NCBI GenBank assembly: GCA_012295275.1
Contig: CM022666.1
Location: forward strand, 8,408,059-8,472,058
Direction: 5' to 3'
DNA: 64,000 bases
From: Chrysomallon squamiferum
Taxonomy: Eukaryota; Mollusca; Gastropoda; Neomphalida; Peltospiridae
Positions 48,449 to 61,400 of this stretch are shown in pieces. Every line of letters starts with the position of its first letter. Position 1 is the stretch's first letter. The notes beneath the pieces were generated by a model, which saw only the letters and a list, made by a program, of their open reading frames with translations, made no database searches and had not been told where the DNA came from. The position numbers and the translations under genes are program-made.

Positions 48449-49298
48449 TAAAAATAATAATTAAAAAAAAAAAAAAAAAGGAAAATAAAATTTTAAAAAC
48501 AAAATGTTAAGCAGTCACTGTTATCATTAAAAATATATATTCGTCACCAAGAACGGGATGAAATACATTTTTCATTCATCTGTGTATTTGTTACATTGTT
48601 TGTGGTGACTCGTCTTTGCTAACATAACTTAGAAATAATTTTCTTCATATATTCATATAATATTAATTTGGTTCATATAGTAAACGATATCTAACAGAAA
48701 ATTATCGATTATTTACCACATATGAGAATGTTTATGACATAAGTGTACTTACAATAATCTGTTTCCTAGCAACGTCTGTAATGATGCCAGCAGAAAATAA
48801 TCTGTCGAGAACGCTCGGAGACAGGACAAGATGGCGAGAGAGGAAGTCTGAATTTTTGTTCAGGATGTTACTCACAATCTTCTGTTCCATCGTCACTCTT
48901 GGTTTCTGAGTTCTACCTTTCACGTCTGTGGAATTCCTGAAAGAACCAAGAAAATTCGAAGAAGATGAAATTAGAGCACTCGTTTTCGAGTCCGGATCAG
49001 AGTTATGGCGCCTGTTTTCGTATAGGGAACTGGGAATGAGGATGGGAACCTTTAGATTACTGCTAGGCATGGCGGTACAGTCGTCGCCATGTTTCTTTTT
49101 ATTGTCTGCTGTATTTTCAGTTTGTTTATCACAAGAAATATGTATATTTGATGTTACTTCCGGTGTTAAAGTACTGTCGTCTGCTACCTCTTGAGATATC
49201 GTCTGCTTTCCACCAAGCCTGTCTTGTGGGTGTAAATACCAGTCGCCTGAAAAGTTTTTCCATTTTGAGTCCAGACTTCGTCTTTTCTCAGGAATCAT
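46254..49298 (-). CDS. CARD-domain protein, three exons
   Basis: Minus-strand exons 49298-48753, 47584-47394 and 46809-46254 join with GT-AG borders in matching phases (0, then 2) to give 1293 nt, 430 aa. Residues ~135-225 form a caspase-recruitment-type domain: [38 protein letters not shown], then across the splice [20 protein letters not shown] and [14 protein letters not shown], the helix pattern ending in the family's typical L-ETGH--L. Such domains mediate homotypic assembly in apoptosis and innate immune signalling. The N-terminal ~130 residues are polar and probably disordered. The C-terminal ~185 residues include a likely helical/coiled-coil stretch ([20 protein letters not shown]) that I do not recognise. 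No caspase, kinase, NACHT or RING domain is visible, so it looks like an adaptor. The first Met is the earliest in the exon; a further 5' exon cannot be excluded. Confidence 0.75.
47060..47300. repeat. ATCC-rich minisatellite in CARD-gene intron
   Basis: Irregular ATCC/ATTA units (CCATCCATCC, CATTAATCC) within the intron between the second and third CARD-gene exons. Confidence 0.9.
47620..47736. repeat. (GA)n microsatellite in CARD-gene intron
   Basis: About 100 bases of nearly pure GA, ~35 bases upstream (gene sense) of the second exon's acceptor. Confidence 0.97.
48326..48480. repeat. A-rich and (TAA)n microsatellite in CARD-gene intron
   Basis: AATA/TAA units with A-runs, in the first intron of the CARD gene. 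Confidence 0.95.
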
Positions 49299-49333
49299 AT
49301 TTCCTATGCAGATTGTTTCTCTCTCTTAAATAA

Positions 49334-49815
49334 TATCCCTTTACGTCAGTTTAGAATTTTCGAAAGTTATCTTTGCTATAAAACATTTTGTTTTGTCAGA
49401 AGTTGTATTTTCTAAATTAAGATTTTTTTTTTCTCTCACAAATCTGATTTTTTTTCAAGCTAAATTATTTTTCACTCTCTGAACTGACATTCACTTTGTA
49501 AAAGTACGGATAGAGTTACAAAGTTTAGAATTGAGTTCTGATTCAAAAAAAAAGATAAAATATCTTTGTTCTCTCCTCGAAATATCTTTAATCCCCGATA
49601 TTATTAATAAAACACGAGGTGAATGTCAATGAATTTTCATGAATCTTTTTCTTACATTTTTTTCCCTTTTCTTTTCTTTTTCACCTCTCCTTTTTATAAC
49701 GGTATCGGCTTAAGATATTATTAACTCCGGGTTCTTCATAAATAATGACATCAATATACACTATATATGCAAGGTACATTATTAATGTTGTATATTATTC
49801 TACAGGTGTGCAGAT

Positions 49816-49846
<31 letters not shown>

Positions 49847-51859
49847 TGTATTCATAAAGAGATACAATAATACATTTTTAACTTTTTATTAACACAAATA
49901 AAGGTTCCATTAATCAGACTCATATTCGCAGCTGTTGCGCAGTGGAGGGTTACGCTGAGGGGGGGGTAGCCTATTCATTTCCCCTACTTTTTGACTTTCC
50001 AGTTTATGTCCAGTTTCTGTTCTAGTGAGGAGTCAGAGACATTATTTAGGAAAGCAATAATAGCAAGTGGAAATGTTTTATTATATATCATCTTCAAATA
50101 TCTGTAAATTTTATTCTGGGGTACCCCTCTTAAAAATAAACATACTGAGATACGTTTGAAAGACTGCATCTTCAGATTAATTATCAGTGTGAGGTTAGTG
50201 AGGAAATAAACGATAATGAAAACTTTCAGCACATAGCGTATACTCACACGAAATCCTCAACCCCAGCCTGGCGGACCTCTAGTTCCTAAAACCCGTTTCT
50301 CTAACTGGTAGTACGTTCCATGGAATATGTGTACAGACTTAACAGAATATTTAATTGTTTCGTATTAAAATGTCGTACTTTATTGATGACGATAATCACA
50401 ATTCTTGTCATTTTTTTCCTGTTATAAAATAAAGTGAAAATGGATTTTGACTATAGACTCAAGATTCATGCATACATACACAGTTTTTCACAAAACATAC
50501 ACGCAGAGACACACACACAGATCAAAAACATTAAAAATAATTATCTCTTCGACTTACGCTTTCTGTCTAATTTAGAATATACATAAATGTAATGACACAT
50601 ACGGAATATTTTGCGTGGAAATATTCTAAATCATAGGAATATGCATACATACCTGTATGTGTATAGGTTTGTATATATGTATTAATATTCTGTTATTTTA
50701 TATATTTCTTGTTAGACAATATTCGGGAACATCCTAGATCTACAAAACTACTATCGCTATTTCACGATGTGTGTGTGTGTGTGTGTGTGTCTGTGTGTCT
50801 GTGTGTGTGTGTGTGTGTGTGTATGTGGACAGATGGATGCATGGATGGGTCGATGGATATAACATGAAAATAGAAAATAAACTTATTTATAGTCTACATC
50901 ATTTTACTCAACTGAAACAATGCGTCAGACGACATAAAATCGTTACAAGAGTATCTCATCGTAATTAACACATTGCACAATATCAACCAGTTTGTTCCGA
51001 TATATTTCTTATGAAATGTTAGCAAAATAAAATGAAGTCGGAATAGTAAAAGTTTTAGCTCCAAATCGGACGTAAATGTAATAATAATACGTAATAGTAA
51101 CATGTACTGCCTTCGAGAAAATTCTGTGACCCAGTGCCGGGTTTTGTCTTGGTGAGGCTCTAAGCTTTATTTATCTATTTATTTATTTATTTATTTATTT
51201 ATTTACTTATTTATTTATTATTTATTAGCTTAACACTTTCACTTCTTTTTACAAAAATTATTTATTGATTGTTTACTAAAAATGTGCAAAGTAAAAAAAA
51301 AGAAACGCTCCAATTAATATCTTACTTATTATAGACATTTTGATCATAGTAATCGATTTCAGAATCATTCAGTTTTAATTAAAATAGTTTAAAATGTCAA
51401 CTTACGTTATAAATGCAACTCCATGACGATAAACCAATTTATAACGTTAATTAACGTATTCTGTATATACGTCTGGTGTCCAGAATATTATATATCTCTA
51501 CTGTAGGTCCGTTCCTGCATATTTTCTTTTCTTTCATAACCATGCTGACATATTTGAATGGACTTCAATTCGTTTCTGTTCAGCGCATAACGGCCTTTTC
51601 ACTACGAAAACACATTATGCTTTTCTTCGTTTTTGTTCTCGTTCAAATTAACTTGTCAAAAAAAGAAGTAAGCGTTCTTGTTATTGAAAGAAACGAAACG
51701 CTTTGAAAGAAACGGATAGCGTGTCAGAACTTGAGTCATGTATATAAGAATAAATAAACAGGCGGAGAAATTGGGTATATGTATATGTTTATGAGTGTGT
51801 GATGCGTGTGCTGTATGTGTATGTATATAAGTGTGTGTGTATGTGTGTGTGTGTGTGTT

Positions 51860-51940
<81 letters not shown>

Positions 51941-52421
51941 TAAGTACACGCATATGCGCACATGCGAGAGAATTTCCTATTTAACTTTGTCGAAGATGAC
52001 ATATATACATATACACTTTTAACGAAACAGTTAAGTTTCCATTATACGTTAAAGCTTGATATAGAAATTGTGCGTGCATATGTATACATATTAATTTCAC
52101 TTCATTTGCAACGATAAATCTGCATCCAAAAAAGCTGGGTATAATGTTGAAACAAGCTATGAATGTTCTTAGTGAATAACTTTAATAATTCCATACACTT
52201 GTACATATATTAAATTTAATACATTTATATTAAAAATATTTTTTATCAGTGCCAAAATTTCGTCTATGTTCTACGTATGTGTACTCAAACACATATACAT
52301 TATTATATTATAGGTGTTATTTTCATCAATCTTAAAGCCTAAAGTCTCGTTAACGGAAGGCGTTTACGTTCAATGACAAAGATTTCGTTTTAACGAGACA
52401 AACCGGATATACACAAACAAG
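49334..52421. other. Intergenic region between CARD gene and receptor gene
   Basis: The two genes are arranged head to head. No further exon is supported. Contains CA and TG microsatellites (49816-49841, 50768-50822), a TTTA run near 51170-51220 and a compound TG/GA repeat at 51827-51937. The minus-strand open frame 50247-49984 has no recognisable domain. Confidence 0.5.
51827..51937. repeat. Compound (TG)n(GA)n microsatellite
   Basis: TG repeats passing directly into ~50 bases of GA. Confidence 0.97.
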
Positions 52422-55400
52422 ATGGTGGCAGCCGAGTTGCATTTGGCTGTGAAGGCTAACAGTAACACAACTACAACACCCAACAGTTCCTGTCTGATGT
52501 TTCCCAGTAATCCCGAACTGTGTGTAAGAATTTTATTTGTTCATAGAAAATTATTTTTGATATTGTAAATTTAATTCGATTTGAAGTCGAAGATATATTA
52601 AATGTTATTTCATGATTTCACATTTTTGTAAATTATTGTGTAATAATGATGATATAGGTATGTGGACAAAAAATTCAAACACCCCCAACTTCAACATAAA
52701 TAACATTGCTGTAAAGGACTCTAAAAACCCTGTAAAAGACAACAAACATCATGTGATTCTGTTGAGTGTTAAGTAGGTATGTGGACAAAAAATTCAGTCA
52801 CTACCAACTTCAACATAAATAACATTGCTGAAAAGAACTCTAAAAACCCTGTAAAAGACAACAAACATCATGTGATTCTGTTGAGTATTAAGGAAGTTAC
52901 TGCATGTTAACGTTTTCAATTAACACTGATTAATTGTTCTATTATTTACTGCATTTGCATTACAACGGCGTGACCAAAATCCTATTGTTTTTCACTAAAA
53001 TGCATGTAACTTTCTTAATAATCAAATTTTATTAGTGAAATTTGGACTGAAGATAGATGGTAACTAGTTCTCTCAATTCAAGCTATTAAAAATGCAATAT
53101 AAATAATTAGTAATACAGCAGATTTTAATTCTGACGTTTTAAGAGATTCTGTTTCTGTTTGGCAAATTGCAAACTTTCATGATATCTCTCACAGTTATGG
53201 CACTTTCTTATCTGCCTGGTTTTCAGTGGGGACACAGCAACAGGCTTGGTACTGGGAAGAACAATGGCATTTTCTTCATCAGCCTGAGGGACTTCCACTG
53301 GCTGGATAATACATGACATAACTGTGGAAATAGTACTGGTCAGGTTCAGCTGATCAAAACTTTCGTGACAAATGGAATCCAACATATTGAATTCCACAGT
53401 GTCACTGAGTTTCTTGAACTTGTTCAGAGTGTTGTCAACAAGTTTCTGAATTTGTGATGTAATATAATTCAATACTGTATTTCTCTGATGACCAGTAATA
53501 TTATTGGGGATATATGAATGAAGTTCTCTAACGGTCTTCGCACAGCTTTTTTCGCAGCGAAAGACAAAAATAAACAATATGTGACCATTTAAGAAATTCG
53601 CCAAAGAAACTGGAATTCCATTGGAAAAGTTCTCTTCTGAGTGTTGGTTGGCTATACCAGTCCATGGATTGGGGGATTTTCTTTTCTGCTTCAAGTTAGG
53701 CATCCTGAAAAGAAGGCCAACATAATAATAATGATTACTAAATTTCAAAATTAGTTCATACCAATTGTCTGAAGACACTCGCAAAATCCACAATCATCCA
53801 CTATTTACAATCCATCGGGTAATAAAAGTATGACATAGAGTACAGACGTATATTTATACAGCATCACAATGTGTTGTTCTATCATGTATCAAACATAGCT
53901 GAAATCAAGGGAAGAAATCACTTCAGTTTCACTAGAATTTTCATCTGCCATGTTTGATTTTGAAGCCATTTCGATTTTACAGCTCGTCTTCCCAGGGTTA
54001 ATAAATTATCTCAGGTATGTCAGATTTCAATATAAATTCACATATAATAAAATAAAATATTGTTCTTAACCTCCACCTACCTTAGATTATCTTCCGATAT
54101 CAAAAACGACTGATTTTTAACATGTTGAATACGATAACAAATTTCGAACTGTGCTCTGAAACGAACCAATTGACCGATCTGAAAAATTCGAAAACGAGTG
54201 AGGATACGGGAATTTCCCGCTAATTATACCAGCAGGGATAACCGAAACTCCCAGCCCCTGACCAAAGAGAAACGATTTACGCAGAGACACCACTTGCCAT
54301 CGGGGAGATTCAGTTCACACGGATATAGCACAAAATGGTGAACGCAGTTCTGACAGTAATACACATACCTATATTAAGGAAGTTACAGCATTTTAACGTT
54401 TTCAGTTAACACTAATTAATTGTTCTATTATTTACTGCATTTGCATTACAATGGCGTGACCAAAATCCTATTGTTTTTCACTAAAATGCATGTAACTTTC
54501 TTAATAATCAAATTTTATTAGTGAAATTTGGACTGAAGATAGATGGTAACTAGTTCTCTCAATTCAAGCTATTAAAAGTGCAATATAAATAATTAGTAAG
54601 ACAGCAGATTTTAATTAGCCTAATTTGGCAACTTCAATTAGCTGAAAAAGTTATAACTAGAAGTATCGTAGATAATGTCACAGTCCTTAATGAGACATTT
54701 TATACAGAAACAAAGTTGTCCATGACAGTCTACTTACCTCATTCCAAAAAATGTACTGGGTTGATAAATAAGTCATTGCAGTTCATAACTGATTCATATT
54801 TATTGCAAAGGCATCAAAAATTTGACTGTTGGGAAGAAGTGGTAAATAACAACGGAGAATACATTATGTAATGATTATATTTAGTTTAACTGCAATGTTA
54901 ATATTCCTCAACCCAATATTTGCATAGTCAAATCATCGGAAATACAGTCTACAGCCAATTGGAAAACAGACATATCAAAGTCAGTTGCATCATCATATGT
55001 TTCTGTCTGTGACCAGTATACCACAACACACTTACTTTCCTTAGCCTTCATCTTTCAATTCTGCCATTGTAAAGAATCTGGTGCCCATCTTCAAACCATA
55101 CATGACAAATGTTACAATCAACAGATTTGCCTTCCAACAATTCCTGGAGTTGCTCCTGCTTACCATCAGAAAGCTCAGGAAATTCCTCACCAATCTTTGC
55201 AACCTTAACAGTTTTCAGTTTCTTCTCTAGCTTTTTCCTCACAGATGCCTCTCTTGCTTGATGTTTTGTCAACTTGTCTTCTTGATAATTCTGCTCTCAA
55301 CTCATTCTGCTTCCATCTTCTCTTCTGCCTTTGTTTCTGACCTACCTGTACAGCCTTCATGAGAATCATATCTCTCCTCTCCTTTTCTAAACCATCTAGA

Positions 55401-58400
55401 TAGTCCACAGTTTTATTTTTTTGTGCCCTCAACTTACTTGAAAGATAGCAAACAGTTGCATTAGCTGCCTTCTGTTTTGCAGCATTGAACATGCCCACTA
55501 TCTCTTCAGCGTCCATATTGTGAGATCTAGCACTTTTAGTTTCCAGTCTCAGCCTCTCCATGATCTTCCAGTCATCTGAACATTTTTTCTTATATTGCCG
55601 CTCAAGGACAGTGACAGTGGCTTGAAGATGTGCTTTCATCATGTCACTGAAGATGGTCTTATCCTTGGGTGGCTCCTGTAATTTGAGAAGTTTTATCTTC
55701 AACTTGATGAAGCTGGTTACCAAAAAAATCGGTTTCACATGCCAGGAGATCCATTGGTGCCTCCATCTGGTCCTTCAGTTTCTGGACGATCTGTTTAATG
55801 ACTTGGATCCCCTCTACATGGTCGATCTGGTCCACTGCAGCAGTGTAAAAAATGTTCATCCAAGGCCACGTTAACATCTTGCCTAACAGGCCTAACACCT
55901 GCATCTCAACCTTACCTGTTACTGACACAAAGTCAGCCAAGACACCAGCACGCAATCCACCATACACTGTACCTTGTTCAAGATATTTCTTGATGCTGAA
56001 TATATATGCCACATATATGAAACAGAACAAGCAGACGATTACCCCCGATCCCCCGAGGCAGGTTGTGGTCATCAAGACAAGTCTTGAACCCCCGGGGATC
56101 GCCCTTATTGTCCTTAAAGCAGAGTTTGTTCATCTGTACAATGATGTTGGATGCACAGCAATCATTTCCCCAAATCTGTCCCTTTGCACCCCCTTCACAT
56201 TCCTTGAGTGCTGTTCTAGCTTTTGTGGCTATGGAGTCCAGTGGGTTCAAATGACAGTTCAACTCGTTCAAAGTCTTGGCCCAAGAAACATTCACTAGCT
56301 GTATTGCAGCATGGTTTGCTGCACACCGGTCAGTAAGACTGTTGGTTATGTTTGAAATTAACCCCTGGCGTATGGTTTGATAGTCTTTATCAAAGAAATG
56401 ACAGTACACCAGGGCCAAGTTATCAACTGAATCACAGATGTGCTCGTGATAGTCATTGGCTGTACCTCCAGGTACAACATAGCAATCAGCATGGGTGGTG
56501 ATGTATATGCTGTTTAAATGAACGCCATCGAAGCCAATAGTTGAGTCCTTGTTGTTTAAAATAGCTTATGCAATTTGAAGATCGCTTATTGCCCCAAGTT
56601 CTCTTACCATTGCTTCTATTGTAGTCCTGTGTGGAACAACAGTTAGGGTTGTTCCAGAGTGAAGGGCAAACTTCCTAATCAGAGATGGTATGTTGTTCAT
56701 TGGGACTTGAGCAACAATAGCATCGAAAACTTTCAATCTCATTTCAGGAGAATAAGTCCTCCCATCGGACTTGGTTTGTTCAGCAAAACTCTCCAGCTCT
56801 TTTACCCTATCTTCTAGCATTAGTTTGTTGTCTTGGAGCTGGAGGATTTCCTCCTCCTGTTCTGCCAGTTTCCTTTCCAATACTTCCACTCTTTCATCAT
56901 CAGTCTGGGATAGAAGCATTGCAGTTTTCTTCATTTTATGGTATTTCTTAATTTGCTGATGTTTCTTTTCTAAAGTTGATACGTTTTTTGTAGCTTTTCC
57001 CAGACCTTCAGCAAGAGCAGAAGAATCCAGCTGCAATTTTACTTTGGATAATTGCCCTTCTTTTCTCTTGATTTTTTGATTTAGTCTCTTTACTGATTCA
57101 GACCTTCTCTGATGGCGCTTGGCCATCATATTCCTTATCTTAATCCAGTTCTGATGTTTTAAGAGATCCTGCTTCTGTTTGGCAAATTGCAAACTTTCAT
57201 GATATCTCTCACAGTTATGGCACTTTCTTATCTGCCTGGTTTTTAGCGGGGACACAGCAACAGGCTTGGTACTGGGAAGAACAATGGCATTTTCTTCATC
57301 AGCCTAAGGGACTTCCACTGGCTGGATAATACATGACATAACTGTGGAAATAGTACTGGTCAGGTTCAGCTGATCAAAACTTTCATGACAAATGGAATCC
57401 GACATATTGAATTCCACAGTGTCACTGAGTTTCTTGAACTTGTTCAGAGTGTTGTCAACAAGTTTCTGAATTTGTGATGTAAGATAATTCAAAACTGTAA
57501 TTCTCTGATGACCAGTAATATTATTAGGGATATATGAATGAAGTTCTCTAACGGTCATCACACGGCTTTTTTTGCAGCGAAAGACAAAAATAAACAATAT
57601 GTGACCATTTAAGAAATTCACCAAAGAAACTGAAATTCCATTGGAAAAGTTCTCTTCCAAGTGTTGGTTGGCTATACCAGTCCTTGGATTGGGGGATTTT
57701 CTTTTCCGCTTCAAGTTAGGCATCCTGAAAAAAAGGCCAACATAATAATAATGATTATTAAATTTCAAAATTAGTTCATACCGATTGGTTGAAGACACTC
57801 GCAAAATACACAATCATCCACTATTTACAATCCATCGGGTAATAAAAGTGTGACATAGAGTACAGACGTATATTTATACAGCATCACAATGTGTTGTTCT
57901 ATCATGTATCAAACATAGCTGAAATCAAGGGTAGAAATAACTTCAGTTTCACTCGAATTTTCATCCACCATGTTTGATTTTGAAGCCATTTCGATTTTAT
58001 AGCTCGTCTTCCCGGGGTTAATAAATTATCTCAGCTATGTCAGATTTCAATATAAATTCACATATAATAAAATAAATTATTGTTCTTAGCCTCCACCTAC
58101 CTTAGACTATCCTCCGATATCGAAAACGACTGATTTTTAACGTGTTGAATACGATAACAAATTTTGAACTCTCCTCCAGAACGAGCCAATTGACCGAACT
58201 GAAAAATTCGAAAATGAGTGTGGATACAGGAATTTCCCGCTAATTATACCATCAGGGATAACCGAAACTCCCAGCCCCTGTCCAAAGAGAAGTGATTTAC
58301 GCAGAGACACCACTCGCCATCGGGGAGATCCCAGTCACACGGATATAACACAAAATGGTGGACGCAGTTCCGGCAGTAATACACATACCTAGATGATATT

Positions 58401-61400
58401 CTAAAAATGAAAACGATTGATTGCAGTTTTATTTTACAAAATTACCACATATGTGAAATAATAATACTGTATTAATACTACTTTATTATTTCATAATTTC
58501 AGTCATTAATACAATTTATTAAAATATTTTACACATCACATTAACTTAAAATATTAAAACTCACAAAGTACTTGTGCACTTTTTTTAAACTGTAGTTCTA
58601 AAAAAACATCATCTTTTTAATAACCTAACACACTAAATTTTACTTTCAGTGTATTTTATTAGCCTGTACATGGTAATGTCACTTTGAATTAGGCACATGT
58701 TTCTGTGATTCTTGTGCAGGTGACCTTATCACAGCTATTATTTATTTACTCTCGTTTATTACTATGTCTAAAAGTCTGGCAGAAAAAGAGCTTGCAAGTG
58801 AATTATACTGCACTCTTTACAGTTATAATAAGAATGTTAAGGGAATAAATAGATCACCGTTCCATATATGTGTATGAATATATGGATATGTGTGTATATG
58901 TTATTTGTGTATATATATATGTGTGTGTGTGTGTGTGTATGTGTGTGTGTATATATATATATACACACATACATACATACATACACAGTGGTACCTCATC
59001 TTACAAGTTTTCCAAGTTACAAGCAGTCACCCATATGATTTTTTACTTTGAGTTGCAAGGCAAAATCCATATTATGAGAAAATTTCAGATATGCTGTCAC
59101 TAATTAGCACAACAAACAACACAACATCTGCCCAGCATTCCACATCTCGTTTATATCATGTGGTTACCTTGCCATTGAAGCATCTCTGTTGTTTTGTGCT
59201 CATGTTTTGTGCAGTATTTGGCCAAATTTCTTTTTTCTGAGAAAGTGAGTGCAAAGGACAGTGCTGAGATGAAGAAGCGGATGATGTCCATTGAATTAAC
59301 CTGAAATCATAGAAAAACATGAGTGAGGTGTGCGTTTAGTTCACTTGGCTGGGCAGTATAAGCATAGTACTTCTACAATATGTACCATACTGAAGGAATT
59401 GATAAAGGCTGTAACTCCAGCCACAGGTGATAAAATGATTTGTCTGATCTCCAAAATAAATACACTTTACAAAACTAATTTATTTCTTTACATTCTCTTT
59501 TATTTTGTTTTATACAGTATTTGTAATTTATAAATACATTTTTCTTATTTAAAAACATGTTACCAAAAATTGGGTGGTTTTTTGGTGGGGGGGCCTGGAA
59601 TGGATTAATGGTATTTCAATTAATTTCAGTTGTGAAAATTGATCTTCCAGCATTAATTCTGTATTACAAGGTTACTGAATGAGTAGTTAAGGGCTAATTA
59701 AAAATTAACCAATTAGTAATTGAGTTCTAATTCCTTTATTAATTAAGTTCACATGGCTGTGTTTCTCAATTGTGTACGTGTTGTATCGCGGTGAAGTGAT
59801 TAGAATATTGTGTAAACTAGACACCCAGTGATTAACTGATTAAGTGAGTAGGTCTGGGTTGTTGTTAGTTATTTAACTGCGTCAAATATATTTGTCTGCT
59901 TAGGGTTAATACAGATTCTGAAGTGTACTGTACCTGAGGCAGAGAGATCTAATAGATATCCAGTTAGGAGAGATATTTTGGATAATTGTCTTTTATTCAG
60001 TTATGGGTATTATGCAATCCCCATGACAGTTACAAAACAATATATATATGTATATGTATATTATTTTCTAAAGAATAATTCACAGAACAACCAGACAAAA
60101 ACTCAATGGCACAAACACACACACACACACACTCAGACAAACACATACACACATACACACACACAAACACACACACATACACACACAAACACATACACAC
60201 ACAAAACACACATACACACACAAACACACATACACACACAGATACACACACACACACAGACACACAAACACACACTCCTTTTCTCAGTACTGCACCACTT
60301 CAGTTTTTAAAGAAATAATCTTTACATTTTAATTTTTGTCCAGTAATTCGTAGATTTGTCCCATCCATGTAGTTATAAACACTGAGCTTTACAAAGTGAG
60401 TTATTAAAATTGTGAGTTATCAACTGTTACTTCTGCATGAAGTTATACATTTGTTATAATTCCTCCTCAATCATATTTGGCTGTCACTTTTTGTCTTCGT
60501 TCATTATGGTTATGAAAGATGAAAGTTGACAGAATGTTGAAATCTGTACACCACAAACTCGCAGTTCAATTTGATTGTGGTGAAAAACTTTATAAGTTTG
60601 ATCACTCTTGCTAACAAGCATTCTTTTATGACTGAAACTTGTTCCAAATCATCTCCAGTTTATTATTAATTTCTGATGATATTAATATTAATACTAATGG
60701 ATTGTGTCATATAAGAGCAAAAATTTTAACCGCTTTAGAAAGTAGAGCAGAGCCTGAACTGATAAAAATGTTTTACTGTGCAGTCGACCTCAAACTATCA
60801 GTTACTTGCAAAATGATAGATAAAATGATAAATGATAAAAAGGTTATACATGTTGGTATCAGACATAGTAACAGGTTTCAGTGTGTAAGATGATCCTCGG
60901 TGTTTTCACTATATTTTTATGAGCTTTATATTGTATATATTAGTAGCTGCAGTTACGAATATATCAAGTTTTTATCTCTTTTTTTTGTTCAACAGTTTCA
61001 GTGACAGGACAAATTCAGTGAAATGAATAGCAGAATCATTTAGACTTTGTAGAGCAGAACATCCCCATATCAGTCTTTGTTACCAGAAAGCTGTGTTAGT
61101 TATTTCTAAAAATAAATGATGACCTTTAAAAAGAAAAAAAGTTTCAACCTCTAGTGACAATTACAAATATATATACATATATAGATATAAGTGTGTGTGT
61201 TTGTATGTATATATATATATATATAATTTAAAAAAAAAAAAAAAAAAATAATATTATTATCAACAGGTTTTTATTTTTAATTATTTATTTTTTAATGGCA
61301 GTTTTACTGTAAACAACAAAATCAAAACAGTGAAGCCAGATATATGCCACAAACACACACATTGATCTATCAGTACATATCAGATGTTCCGTATGGTATT

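Larger units (their letters stand above)
52655..58391 (-). mobile_element. 5.7-kb composite DNA transposon of unassigned family
   Basis: Ends are the perfect 10-bp inverted repeats TAGGTATGTG (52655-52664) and CACATACCTA (58382-58391), flanked by a direct repeat GATGATA (52648-52654 and 58392-58398). The minus strand carries a long decayed coding region. A shortened copy (52655-54371) with its own end TAGGTATGTG (reverse complement at 54362-54371) lies directly next to the longer copy (54372-58391). The whole lies in the first intron of the receptor gene, in opposite orientation. Confidence 0.7.

Noticed and set aside
49984-50247. Minus-strand 87-residue frame between the CARD and receptor genes
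   Set aside because: No recognisable domain, no splice support and composition like the surrounding AT-rich DNA.
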